Shown: positions 28,662 to 38,314 of the stretch, piece after piece
How the letters are laid out: the number at the start of each line of letters is the position of its first letter
Position numbering within the stretch: the first letter of the stretch is position 1
NCBI GenBank assembly: GCA_027493875.1
Contig: JAOSJX010000022.1
Coordinates: 372,001 to 436,000 of the forward strand
Direction: 5' to 3'
Length of the DNA: 64,000 nt
From: Deltaproteobacteria bacterium
GTDB taxonomy: Bacteria > Lernaellota > Lernaellaia > JACKCT01
Program-made: the position numbers and the translations under genes
Notes under the pieces: generated by a model
Told to the model about the DNA's origin: nothing
Databases searched by the model: none
Seen by the model: the letters and a program-made list of their open reading frames with translations, nothing else

Positions 28662-30054
28662 ATGCGGGCCGTTCTTCGTTGGTTGCCTTTCGTGATCGCC
28701 GCGCTGGCGTTGTCGCCGCTTGCCTGCGGCGACGATGACGACGATTCCTCGGACGATGAACCGGCGGCGGATGATGACGCGGACAGTCCGGACGACGACA
28801 CCGGCTTTTCCGACGACGATGCCGACGACGACGCGGACGACGACGAAGTTTCCTGCGACGGCACCGTCCCGCCGATCGTCTTCGCGCACGGCTTTTTGGA
28901 AGTCGGAGACGCCTTCGCCGCGCAGACAATGCGCTTCGCGTCCAACGGCTATTGCCGGGACCGGATCTACGCGTTCGACTGGAACACGCTTTACGGTAGC
29001 GGGACCAAGGAGGCCCTTGCCGCGTTCGTCGACGCGGTGCTGGCCGAGACCGGCGCCGCCGCCGTCGATCTGATCGGCCATTCCGCGGGCGGCGGTTTGT
29101 CTTTGTCGTACCTCCGCGACGAGGCGAGCGCCGGCAAGGTCGCCCACTACGCGCACGTCGCGTCGTTTACGTACAATAATCTCCCCCGATGTGCCGATCA
29201 TCAATCTCTATTCAAACGACGACAACATCGCGGGGCCGAGTTATCTCGCCGGCGCGACGAACGTCGAGTTGCCCGGCCTCGATCATCTGCAGGTCATCAC
29301 GTCGTCGGCGACGTTTGACGAGCTCTACCGTTTTTTCAACGACGGCGACGCGCCGGCGACGGCGGACATTATCGCCGATGAGCCGATCGTGATTTCCGGG
29401 CGGGTCGTGATTTTCGCCGAGAATACGCCGGTTCCTTTTCGCGAAGTCCGTATTTTCGAAGTCGACACGGAAACCGGGGAGCGCGTGAGCGATATTCCGG
29501 ATGGGATTTTTCTTTCCGACGCGCAAGGCTATTGGGGCGATTTCACCGCGCGGCCGGGAGCGGCGTACGAATTTCTCCTGGAGGACCCGGACGGGTTCTG
29601 GCCGCCGCTTCATTATTACCGCGAACCCTTCCCCCGCTCGGACAACAAGGTTTATTTCCGCGTTTTCCCGGACCCGTTCAGCCTTTTGGGTTTTGTCTTC
29701 CGCGTTCTTCCCCTACGACGACGACCGCGCGTTGTTCGCGTGGTTGAATTTGAATCAGGCGGTGATCGCGGGGCGCGATTCCCTGACGGTGAACGGTTCG
29801 GAGGTCGCCGACGAGACCCTGGCGCCCGCGGAACGCACGGCCATCGCGCTGTTCTTTTTCGACGCCAACTTCAACGGCGTTTCCGACGAGCAGGCCGCGG
29901 GCGGGTTTTTCGATTTCTTCCCGTTTATCGGCCTGTACGATCTGATTGTTCCGTCGAACGGCGCGCCCGTTGAATTGACGTTCAACGGCCGCCCGCTGAC
30001 GGCGCCTTCTGGCCGTCGAAAACGGGCGGCCTTTCCATCACCGTTTTTGAATAG
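28662..30054 (+). CDS. Asp-rich lipoprotein with lipase-like alpha/beta-hydrolase domain, frameshifted
   Basis: About 464 residues. Signal peptide with lipobox (LSPLAC, Cys22), an Asp-rich linker to about residue 65, then VFAHGFLEVGDAF (oxyanion strand) and LIGHSAGGGLSL (nucleophile elbow). The C-terminal third is beta-rich (ISGRVVIFAENTPVPFREV), similar to carboxypeptidase-regulatory-like domains. Three indels (near 29185, 29705 and 30007) break it; the frame repairs give a tail ending GGLSITVFE. The ATG lies 4 bases after the previous stop, so it is co-transcribed. Both members of the pair are probably surface-exposed lipases or esterases. Confidence 0.75.
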
Positions 30055-30059
30055 AAGAA

Positions 30060-30085
30060 GACGCGGCGGGGGCCGCGTCCCGTTA
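30060..30085 (+). terminator. Possible terminator after the lipase-like gene
   Basis: GACGCGGC / GCCGCGTC stem with a short G loop, followed by a weak T stretch (GTTATTTT). Confidence 0.5.
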
Positions 30086-30099
30086 TTTTCCGCGCCGGG

Positions 30100-31995
30100 T
30101 TAACAGCTACCGCAAGAAGCGTTGCTGTTGTCGCCCTGGGGCCGGTTGTCGCCGTCGTCATCGTCACCGACGATCGGATCCGCGGTGTCGCTGTCGTCGT
30201 CGCTCGCGTCGTCGTCGGACACCGTGTCGTCATCAACGGCATCATCATCCGTCGCGTCGTCGTCGGCGTCATCGTCGGCGTCGTCGTCACCGGTATCATC
30301 GTCGCCGGTGTCGTCATCGCCCCCCGCGGTCGTCGTCGTGGTGCTTGTCGTCGTCACAACCGTCGTGGTCGTGGTGGTGGCCGGCGCCGTGGTGGTGGTT
30401 GTCGTTGTCGTCGTCGGAACCGACGTGGTCGTGGTTGTGGGGATGGACGTGGACGTCACGGTCGTCGTCGTGGTGGACGGCGCGGTGGTCGTTGTCGTGG
30501 CCGGCGTCGTGGTGGTCGTCGTCCCGGGCGTCGTCGTGGTCGTGGTCCCCGGCGCGGTCGTGGTGGTCGACGAACTGGAGGTGGTGGTTGTGCTTGAGGA
30601 CGAGGTGGTTGTTGTCGAGGAACTCGACGTCGTCGTGGTGCTTGACGACGATGTCGTCGTACTCGACGAAGACGTGGTCGTTGTACTCGACGACGTCGTG
30701 GTGGTTGAGGAAGACGATGTGGTCGTGGTGGAGGACGAGGAGGTGGTGGTCGACGACGAGGTCGTCGTCGTGGTTGTTGTCGTCGTCGTGGTCGTCACGC
30801 ACTCGTAGTCCGGAACGACCGCCACAAGCGGCTGGCAGACCAATGGATCGCACGGATCGCTCCACATGCCGGGATCGGTCGCGTGCGTGCAAACCTCGCA
30901 AACGTCTCCCGGGTTGGTTTCAGCGTCTTCCCAACATTCGCCGTCGACGTAGCACGCGCAGGACGTCGGGCAATGCTGGACCACCGGGCGCGCCATCGCG
31001 TCCCACGCCGTTGCCTGCGTCCAACCGTTGGTTTCATTGCCGAGGTAGGAATTGTCGTCCGGATCGGCGGTGTCGTAGCCGATAAACACGCCGCCGCTCG
31101 ATTGGTCGTTGAGCAGGCCGACGCACCAGCGGCCCTGGGTGATCGGCTCGGCGAACGCGGGCTCCGCGGAGACGTCGACGACATACCATCCGGTCCCGGC
31201 CGTAGCGATGGGGTCGGAGGTCCAAACCGTTTCGTCCGGCTCGCCGCCGTCCGCGTCGTGCAGCACCGCCGCGATGAAATGGCCGACCGACAACAGGTCT
31301 GCGACGTACACCGAGAAGCTATCGAGGTAGGACGGATAGGCGGGCGGCGAAAAGCAGACGACGGCGAATTCGTCCTCGCCCCCCGCCGTCAGCGAATTAT
31401 TCGATCCGTCGTCGGCAATGAGTTCGTCCTCCTCGACGTCGGCGCACTCGCCGACGACGGTGACGTTATCGACGGCCCAATGGTCCGCGTTGGGCTCGGA
31501 CTCAAAGCGGAAGGAAAGCTGCACGCCCGCCTGTCCGTCGGCGTTGGCGGAGATATCGACGGTCTGCCGCTCGTCGAGGATGTCCGAGCCGGACGTGGTC
31601 CAGACGGAGCCCCAAGCGGTAGCGACCGGGACACCGGCATAGACCGTGCCGGTATTGTCGTTGGTGTCGAAGACCGTGTCGAAGATCAGGCCGACGTTCT
31701 GGTAGTCGCTGAGGTCCATCGCCGGCGACGTGAGGTACGTGTCCATATAGTAGGTTAAGAAATAGCTCGCATCGGCGATCATGTAGCCGTTGTCCACCAG
31801 CGTCCAGGGGCCGCGATTCCCCGGATCGTCGTCGCGCCACTCGGGAATGAGAGCAATCGCCGTCACCCCATTGAAAACAGACCAGTCTCCGGGAAGTCCG
31901 GTTGAAAAATCCTCGTAAAACAAGACCACCGCGCCGGCCGAGCCGGCCGCGAGCAACACGCTCACCACGAGAGCCAAAACGACGATTTTCTTCAT
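30100..31995 (-). CDS. Secreted protein with Thr/Ser-rich (mucin-like) and Asp-rich regions and terminal Cys motif
   Basis: 631 residues. AGGAG lies 8 bases before the ATG at 31995. Type I signal peptide (MKKIVVLALVVSVLLAAGSAGA) without lipobox. An N-terminal beta-sandwich-like domain (LFYEDFSTGLPGDWSVFNG .. HWAVDNVTVVGE) resembles the cleaved-adhesin/MAM-type sandwich domains. A second sandwich (EFAVVCFSPPAYPSYLDSF) and a Cys-rich module (CPTSCACYVDGECWEDAE, CEVCTHATD) follow. Residues about 400-575 are almost only Thr and Ser in T4S4-like runs with occasional Pro/Ala, then Asp/Thr repeats and the end NASCGSC. A surface or secreted adhesin-like protein, possibly O-glycosylated in the Thr/Ser tract. 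Confidence 0.75.
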   Translation of the reverse strand: MKKIVVLALVVSVLLAAGSAGAVVLFYEDFSTGLPGDWSVFNGVTAIALIPEWRDDDPGNRGPWTLVDNGYMIADASYFLTYYMDTYLTSPAMDLSDYQNVGLIFDTVFDTNDNTGTVYAGVPVATAWGSVWTTSGSDILDERQTVDISANADGQAGVQLSFRFESEPNADHWAVDNVTVVGECADVEEDELIADDGSNNSLTAGGEDEFAVVCFSPPAYPSYLDSFSVYVADLLSVGHFIAAVLHDADGGEPDETVWTSDPIATAGTGWYVVDVSAEPAFAEPITQGRWCVGLLNDQSSGGVFIGYDTADPDDNSYLGNETNGWTQATAWDAMARPVVQHCPTSCACYVDGECWEDAETNPGDVCEVCTHATDPGMWSDPCDPLVCQPLVAVVPDYECVTTTTTTTTTTTTSSSTTTSSSSTTTTSSSSTTTTSSSTTTTSSSSTTTSSSSTTTTSSSSTTTTSSSSTTTTSSSSTTTTAPGTTTTTTPGTTTTTTPATTTTTAPSTTTTTVTSTSIPTTTTTSVPTTTTTTTTTAPATTTTTTVVTTTSTTTTTAGGDDDTGDDDTGDDDADDDADDDATDDDAVDDDTVSDDDASDDDSDTADPIVGDDDDGDNRPQGDNSNASCGSC

Positions 31996-32142
31996 CCCGA
32001 CACTCCTAATATATGCACGAGGCGCTCGCCCCACCCTTTTTATCGATTCTTTGCTTTAGAGGAAGTTTTGTAACCCCGATCGGCTCGAACGGCAAGGATC
32101 TTCGCTTCTTCTCCGGATGCCGCGCGCCGCCGTCGCGCGATG

Positions 32143-32170
32143 AAAAAAAACGCCCGCAAAAGCGGGCGTT
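32143..32170 (-). terminator. Rho-independent terminator of the tRNA-Arg transcript
   Basis: On the minus strand: ACGCCCGC, a TTTT loop, GCGGGCGT, then a long T run. It lies 13 bases downstream of the tRNA 3' end. Confidence 0.92.
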
Positions 32171-32182
32171 TCGGTACGTTCA

Positions 32183-32256
32183 CGGGGCAGAGAGGATTCG
32201 AACCTCCGACCTACAGATTCGTAGTCTGGTGCTCTATCCAGCTGAGCTACTGCCCC
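32183..32256 (-). tRNA. tRNA-Arg (anticodon ACG)
   Basis: Minus-strand cloverleaf. Acceptor GGGGCAG / CTGCCCC, D arm GCTC AGCTGGATA GAGC, anticodon loop CTACGAA giving anticodon ACG (CGN family, A34 usually read as inosine), T arm with GGTTCGAATCC, discriminator G. The 3' CCA is not encoded. The anticodon stem has one possible C-U mismatch at its outer pair. A terminator follows directly. Confidence 0.93.
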
Positions 32257-32259
32257 CTA

Positions 32260-32440
32260 AGCCCGCGTTTCTCACCATGTCTCTACTGCGGCGAAAGATC
32301 CGCCGGTTACGACTTGCGTTTCGGCCCGCGACCGCTGCGACGTACCTTCCAGGTACGCCTCGCGCTCGCGAGCCTCCTACGCAGCGTCTCACCTGGCGCC
32401 TCTCTCGCCTCGCAACGAGACCCGGTAAGAAATGCGGGCT
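32260..32440 (-). ncRNA. Candidate structured RNA (or inverted-repeat element) directly upstream of tRNA-Arg
   Basis: A 181-base segment is closed by a 17-bp imperfect stem (32260-32276 with 32424-32440; one mismatch and one wobble in either strand sense). Inside, on the minus strand, GTACCT GGA AGGTAC and CTCGCG AG CGCGAG hairpins are enclosed by ACGCTGCG / CGCAGCG pairing. It ends 3 bases before the tRNA. A perfect TTGACA at 32477-32482 would place a transcript start near 32447. No coding frame. Whether it is a tRNA leader, a separate RNA or a small palindromic element is undecided. Confidence 0.4.
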
Positions 32441-32476
32441 AAACGCGGCTTTCGGTTAGCACGGCGCCGCATTTCG

Positions 32477-32482
32477 TGTCAA
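32477..32482 (-). promoter_or_regulatory. Candidate -35 box of the tRNA-Arg/structured RNA promoter
   Basis: Minus-strand TTGACA, a perfect -35 consensus. The -10 region 17-18 bases on (CTAACC/TAACCG) is poor, so the call is tentative. Confidence 0.35.
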
Positions 32483-32492
32483 CCGCGCGGCG

Positions 32493-35400
32493 TCAATCGA
32501 CCGGGGCTTCGGCGAGCGGCCCGCGAAGGGCGGCCTCTTTCCGCGCCCGGCGTCGCGCGAGCCAGTTTTTCGCGTCCTCGACGATCATGTAATTGGCGGG
32601 GACGAGCATGAGCGCGACCGGCGTCGCCAGCATGATGCCGAAGCCGAGGCTGATGGCCATCGGGATCAGAAAGCGCGCCTGCACCGAGGTTTCGAGAATC
32701 ATCGGCGCCAGCCCGAAAAAGGTCGTGAGCGACGTGAGCAGAATCGGCCGGAAACGGCGCACACCCGCGCCGACGATGGCGTCGTGCGCGCTTGCGCCTT
32801 CGTCCCGCGACCAGACGGCGGTCGTGACGAGGACGAGCGAATCGTTCACCACGACGCCGGTGAGCGCGATGATGCCGAAAACGCTGATGATCGAGAGTCC
32901 GTAACCGAGCATCAGGTGGCCCAGAAACGCGCCGATGAGACTGAACGGGATCGCCGACATGATGATGAGCGGCAGGATGTAGCTCCGCAGCGGCACGGCG
33001 AGAAGAGCGAAAATCACGAATTGGGCGAAAATTATGTTCAACAGTAAACTTGAAAACGTTTCCGCCTGCTCGCGCTGCTGGCCCGCGAATTCGACCTCGA
33101 GGCCCGGATACGCGCGGTGCAGCTCCGGCAGAAAGGACGCCTCCAGCGATTCGAGAACCGGCCGCGCGGAAGGCACGCCCGGCGCCAATTTAGCGCGCAC
33201 GTTGACGATGCGCCGCCCCTCCTCGCGCACGATCGACGTGGCGGAGCGCGTGCGTTTGATGTCCGCCACGTAGGACAGCGGCACCATGCCGCCGGCGGGC
33301 GTCGCGATTCTCATCTGCTCAATATCGAATTCGGATCGGCGTTCGTTTTCCGGCAAGCGGACCATCACGCGCATTTCGTTGCGTCCGCGCTGTTCGCGCA
33401 GGGCTTCGGCCCCGAAGAAGCCGCCGCGAATCTGCCGCGCCACGTCGGCGGACGTGATCTCCAGATGGCGTGCCGTCGGCTTCAGGCTGAAATCGAGCTG
33501 CGGTTTGCCCGCCGCGTAGGTGTTTTCGATGCTCGTGAGCTGCGGATAGCCGCGCAGCGCGTTCTCGACCTTTTCGGAGATTTCCGCGAGCACCCGGACG
33601 TCCGCGTGCGCGAGTTGCACGTCCACCGCCGTCCCGGCGGCCGGGCCGATCGCCGAGCTGAAGACGACCGATTCCACGCCGACCAGCGGCGGCGTCAACT
33701 CCCGCCAGGTCGCGGCCAGTTCCGCCGTGGTAAATTCGCGCTCGTCCTGCGGCACGAGATCCAATTCCAGCATCGCCACGTGGCTGCCCGTCTCCTCGCT
33801 GCCGCCGCGGTTGCGCATGCCGACCCCGAGCGAGGACATCATCCCCAGGCTGTATTGCGGTCCGCCGTGCGTCTCGATCGCCTTCGCGGCCGCCTCTTCC
33901 AAAAGGCGCTGAACGCGCCGCGTCTCCTCCACCGGCGCGCCGAAGGGCAGCTTGATCCCGACGTCCACCTGGTCGCCTTCGATATCCGGAAAGAAGTTGA
34001 ACGGCAAAAGCCCGCTGGCGACGACGCCCAGGAAGACGATCAACGTCGCCACGGCGGCGGCCACCGACAAATACCGGAAACGCAAAACCCATTCGAGCGC
34101 CGGGCGATAGTATTTCGCGATAAACCGCTCGAGCCAGACGCCGACGATTTTCCGCTCCCGTTCGATCCACCCCAGAATCCGGCCCGGTTCTTTCCCCGGC
34201 CGTGCGCCAGATGCGCCGGAAGGATGAAAAAGGACTCGACGAGCGACGTGATGAAAATCAGCGCGACGATGATCGGCATCGTGCCGAAGATTTTTCCCAT
34301 GATGCCGGGAATGAACATCAGCGGCATGAAGGCGGTGATCGTCGTGAGGACGGCGAAGGTGACGGGCACCGTCATTTCCCGCGCCCCTCGATGGCGGCGC
34401 GCATGCGCGGGACGCCTTTCTCCATCTTTGAAAAGGCGTTCTCGCCAACGACGATCGCGTCATCGACCACCATGCCGAGCGTCACGATCAGCGCAAAAAG
34501 ACTGACCATATTGATCGAAATATCCATCCCCGGGAACAAGAGAAACGCCCCGAGGAACGAAATGGGGATCCCCAGCGCCACCCAGAATGCCAAGTGCACT
34601 TCCATGAACAGCGCGAGAAGAAGGAGGACGAGAATCAGCCCGATGCGCGCGTTGCGGGTCAGCAGGTCGATGCGGTCGCGGAGGATGTCCGAATCGTCAT
34701 CCCAAATGGCGACCGTGATATTCTCCGGCAATTCCTCGCGCAACGCGTCGAGATACTCGTGCACCGCCTTGGACACGCCGGTGGGCGTTTCGTCGCCGAC
34801 CCGCTGCACGATCAACCGCACGGCGCGCATTCCCTTGTAGTACGTTTCCTGATGGGTGTTCTCGTAGCCGTCCGTGATCGTGGCGATGTCGCCGAGCCGC
34901 ACGGTTCCGCCGGTCATCGATCCTTTGAGAATGATGTCGGCGAAGTCGGCGCCCTTGTAGCGGCGGTCGGCCATCCGCACGAGGATATCTCCGCCGCGCG
35001 TTTCGATATTCCCGCCGGGGAGCTCCAAGGACGCGGCGTCGATCTGCCGGGCGACGCCGGCGAGGGTGAGGCCGTAGGACTCGAGCGCGGCGCGCGGCAC
35101 TTCGATGGAAATCTCCAGCGGCGGGACGCCTTCCATCTCGACCTGCGTGACGTCGGGAAGATCGAGAAGCCCCTGGCGCGCCTTTTTCCGCGATGTCGTG
35201 CAGGGTGCGGAAATCCTGATCGCCCGCGATGACGAGATCGACGACGGGGCGACGCCTCGTCGCGATGGCGATGGTCGGCTCTTCCGCCTCCTCGGGAAAC
35301 ACGCGGATCTGGTCCACGGCGCTCTTGATGTCGGAAAGAATGCGATCGGGATCGGCTCCGAGCACCAGTTCGACGGAGATCACACCCAGGCCCTCGATCG

Positions 35401-35671
35401 CGACCGAGGTGACGCGCTTCACGCCGTCGAGGCCCTGCACGGATTCCTCGACCGCGAGGATGACCCCCTGCTCCACGTCGGCGGGCGTGGCGCCGGGATA
35501 GGGGATCTGAATATTGACGATGTCCATGTCGAATTCGGGAAAGATCTCCTGCTTGGTCCGGAAAAGCCCCAGCAGGCCCCCGACGATGATGACGAACATC
35601 AACAGGTTCGCCGCGACGGGATTGCGCGCGGTCCAGGCGACGGGTCCTTTGGTGGTATCGCCGCCGTTCAT
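32493..35671 (-). CDS. RND family efflux permease (AcrB/MdtC-like), frameshifted
   Basis: About 1060 residues, the normal RND length. ARNPVAANLLMFVIIVGGL is the first helix and FPEFDMDIVNIQIPYPGAT the start of the porter domain. GLILVLLLLALFMEVHLAFW, LIVTLGMVVDDAIVVGENA (proton-relay Asp pair) and GIIALTGVVVNDSLVL are the hallmark helices. Three shifts (near 35180, 34380 and 34195) are repaired by one base each, the first by adding an A. A proton-driven inner-membrane pump working with the MFP and TolC genes upstream. Its start overlaps the MFP stop (ATGA). Substrate unknown. The last residues lie in a charged cytoplasmic tail. Confidence 0.9.
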
Positions 35672-36882
35672 GCGCCGCTCTCCTGATCCGACGACTCGTG
35701 CGCTTCGGCGGCGTCCGGCTTTTCCTCTCCGGGAAGTTGCGGCTGGACGGGCATGCCGTCGATCGGCATCCCGAGACGCGTCAAGACGACGCGGTCGCCG
35801 GCGTCGAGCCCGTCCGTAATAAAGACGTCGTGGTCCGTGCCCCACGCGACGCGGACGTCGCGGCTTGCGAGTTTATCCTCGGCGTCGGCGATCCAGACGC
35901 GCGATCCGTCCACCAGGGCGGAACGCGGGACTTCCACCGCGCCGGGGACCTCGTGCCCGAAGATGTCGAGCGTCACGAACGCGCCGGGCAACAGCGGGAG
36001 TTTCCCGTCCGGCGGATTCAACGGATCGTCGACGCCGACGAGGATGCGCGCGGTGCGTGTTTGCGGATCGAGGCCGCCGGCCAGACCGAGCACTTGCCCC
36101 TCGCGCTCGATCGCGCGGCCGGCGTCCAATTCGTGTTTGACCACCACGGCGGAGCTCCCGTCGAACCCGGGCCGCGGGACGTCGATGTCCGCGAGCCGCT
36201 CGACCGGAATCGACGCTTCGACCCAGAAGCGGTCGATGCCGGCGATCACCGCGATCTCCCGCCCCGGCGCGATCACCTGCCCGACGTCCACGCTTTCGGA
36301 CGCGACCAGCGCGTTGAACGGCGCGCGGATCACGGTCCGGCTCAGGTTCAATTGCGCTTTTTCGAGGGCGCTTCGCGCGGACTCGAGATTTTGCCGGACG
36401 GTTTCCAACTGCGGCCGGCGCAGCGCCAGACCGGCTTGGTCTTCCGGACGGTCGTCGCCGAGGAGCTCCCATTCCTTGCGCGCCACCTCCACGCGCCCCC
36501 GTTCCAGTTCCAGATCAAGCTCCGCCTGACGCACGCGGCTTTCTTCCTGCTTCGCCGCAAGCAGATAATCGCGCGCGTCGACGCGGATCATCACTTCGCC
36601 TTTTTTCAATAGGCCGCCGGGGACGAGGTTCTTCGATTGGTGGACAACCTTGCCCGTGATCTCGGGGATGACGCCGACCTGTTGCGAGGGTTTGACGACG
36701 CCGGTCGCCGGGACGCGCACCACCGCGGGTTTCGGATCGGCGACGAGAATTTCCACGTTGGGCGCCGGCCGCTGGAGCGCCGCGCGCGTGGCGGACGGCT
36801 TGAACTCGACCATCGCGACGGCAATGAGCACCGCCGCGAGCACGACCCCCACCGGCAACGCGATTCTTTTCCATCGAGCCAT
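35668..36882 (-). CDS. RND efflux periplasmic adaptor (HlyD/MFP family)
   Basis: 404 residues, intact. The single N-terminal anchor is IALPVGVVLAAVLIAVAMV. The lipoyl/barrel part starts at VVRVPATGVVKPSQQVGVIP and the coiled-coil hairpin lies around AAKQEESRVRQAELDLELERG. The second lipoyl half is TVIRAPFNALVASESVDVGQV and the beta-barrel is at ILVGVDDPLNPPDGKLPLLPG. It bridges the RND pump and the TolC-like channel in the periplasm. Its start lies 2 bases from the tolC stop and its stop overlaps the RND start, so the three genes form one operon. Confidence 0.92.
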   Translation of the reverse strand: MARWKRIALPVGVVLAAVLIAVAMVEFKPSATRAALQRPAPNVEILVADPKPAVVRVPATGVVKPSQQVGVIPEITGKVVHQSKNLVPGGLLKKGEVMIRVDARDYLLAAKQEESRVRQAELDLELERGRVEVARKEWELLGDDRPEDQAGLALRRPQLETVRQNLESARSALEKAQLNLSRTVIRAPFNALVASESVDVGQVIAPGREIAVIAGIDRFWVEASIPVERLADIDVPRPGFDGSSAVVVKHELDAGRAIEREGQVLGLAGGLDPQTRTARILVGVDDPLNPPDGKLPLLPGAFVTLDIFGHEVPGAVEVPRSALVDGSRVWIADAEDKLASRDVRVAWGTDHDVFITDGLDAGDRVVLTRLGMPIDGMPVQPQLPGEEKPDAAEAHESSDQESGA

Positions 36883-36883
36883 C

Positions 36884-38314
36884 TCAGTCTCCCTCGCCCA
36901 CGGTGTGCAAATCCCGTGTCCATGCGCCGCCAAGCGCCCCGTAAAGCTGCGATCGCGACACAAGCAGCGCGCGGTGCGCTTCGATCATCGCCAATTCGGC
37001 CTGCTGCCGGGCGTTGAGCGCGGTGAGCACCGCCTGATAATCCGCCAATCCGTTCACGTAACGTTGTTTCGATTGTTCGAGCGCCGTTTCCGCCGCTTCG
37101 AATTGGCGGCGGTTGGCGTCGAGTTGCGCGTTCTGCTCGCGGTCGCGCACCGCGGCGCTCTCCACCTCGCGGACGGCCTCCAGGGCCAAGGACGCGCTCT
37201 CGAAACGCGCGGCGTTTTCCTGCGCCTTGGCGAGACGATATCCCGCGAGATTGCGGCCGCCTTGAAAGATCGGAATCGACAGGACGGCGCCGACTTCCCA
37301 AAGGCGCTCGCTGTAGTCCTGGTCGAAATCCGGCACCTGTTCGCCCGCCCGTCCGGTCAACGTCAATGTCGGAAGAAAGCCGCCGACGGCGCTTCGCTTG
37401 GCTTGCTTCGCGGACTCGACGCGCATCCGCGCCGCCCGAAGGTCCGGCCGGTTGTCGAGCAATTGATCGGGTTCGCCGATGCCCGGCGACGACGGCGGCG
37501 GCGGCAACACGCCGGAGGCGACGGCCGGCGTCTCCCCGGGGTTCGCCCCAGGAGAACCGCGAGCCGTTTTTCCGCGTCGGCCAGGGCGATCCGCGCCTGC
37601 GGCAGCAGCGTGGCGGTCGCGGCCAACTGCTGGCGCTGCTGGAGCACGTCGAATCCCGAGCCGGCGGCACGCTCGAAACGAAGCTGCACCAATTCGAGAA
37701 GCTGTTCGTTGGCCGCGATTTGTTTTTCCACGGCCGCCACGCATCCGCGCGGCGATCAGATCGTAATAGGCGCCCGCGATGGCGAGCGCGAGATCCGACG
37801 CCGCGGCGTCGGTGTCGTTGCTCGCGGCTTCGGCGGCCCGCCTCGACGAGAGGTAGTTGAACGTGCTCTTCCCGAAGATGTCCGCCTCGAGCCGCGCGTT
37901 GAAAAACGCGGAGCCGGAATCCGTCGTCGTCGGGTCGGTATTCGTGTTGAGCCCGCCGACGCCGCTCACGCCGCCGAACGTGTCACGCTGCCCTTCGGGG
38001 TCGACGTTCGTCCGCTTGCCGGTGAGATCGAAGCTGAGCGACGGCAGCACCGGCGCCAACGATTGCCCGGATTGGGCGCGGCTTTGTTTGATGCGCTCGC
38101 GGGCCAGACTCAAGGACGGGTTGCCCGCGAAGCCTTCGCGAATGAGCGTTTCCAACGTGGGATCGCCCATCGCCGTCCACCACGCGCCGGAAGGAACCTC
38201 GCCGGGCACGTTTTCGCCGTAGGCCGCCGCGCCGAGCGTTTCGTCCGCATCCTGCGCCCACGCCGCTCCCGGCATCAGCACGACGAGGGCCATCAAAAGC
38301 GCGCGTCCCATCAT
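36884..38314 (-). CDS. TolC/NodT-type outer-membrane efflux channel, frameshifted
   Basis: About 475 residues. GGAGG lies 7 bases before the ATG at 38314. Signal peptide MMGRALLMALVVLMPGAAWAQ. Then the family repeat pattern: DPTLETLIREGFAGNPSLSL, ARLEADIFGKSTFNYLSSRR, LAIAGAYYDLIA, RPDLRAARMRVESAK and VLSIPIFQGGRN. The two internal coiled-coil repeats typical of outer-membrane efflux proteins are clear. Shifts near 37740 and 37540 break the frame. Forms the trimeric exit duct for the RND complex. Its start overlaps the tetR stop. Confidence 0.9.
   Translation of the reverse strand: MMGRALLMALVVLMPGAAWAQDADETLGAAAYGENVPGEVPSGAWWTAMGDPTLETLIREGFAGNPSLSLARERIKQSRAQSGQSLAPVLPSLSFDLTGKRTNVDPEGQRDTFGGVSGVGGLNTNTDPTTTDSGSAFFNARLEADIFGKSTFNYLSSRRAAEAASNDTDAAASDLALAIAGAYYDLIAARMRGGRGKTNRGQRTASRIGAASFRACRRLGIRRAPAAPAVGRDRHAAAAGADRPGRRGKTARGSPGANPGETPAVASGVLPPPPSSPGIGEPDQLLDNRPDLRAARMRVESAKQAKRSAVGGFLPTLTLTGRAGEQVPDFDQDYSERLWEVGAVLSIPIFQGGRNLAGYRLAKAQENAARFESASLALEAVREVESAAVRDREQNAQLDANRRQFEAAETALEQSKQRYVNGLADYQAVLTALNARQQAELAMIEAHRALLVSRSQLYGALGGAWTRDLHTVGEGD

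Noticed and set aside
26867..28945. 692-codon minus-strand open frame opposite the hydrolase lipoproteins
   Set aside because: Basic, Arg/His/Val-rich shadow of a clear lipoprotein hydrolase with signal peptide and nucleophile motif on the plus strand.
32260..32440. SRP RNA or 6S RNA next to the tRNA
   Set aside because: The conserved SRP GGAAGG/AGCAGCC apical loop and the 6S open-complex-like bubble are not seen; only a generic structured segment can be claimed.
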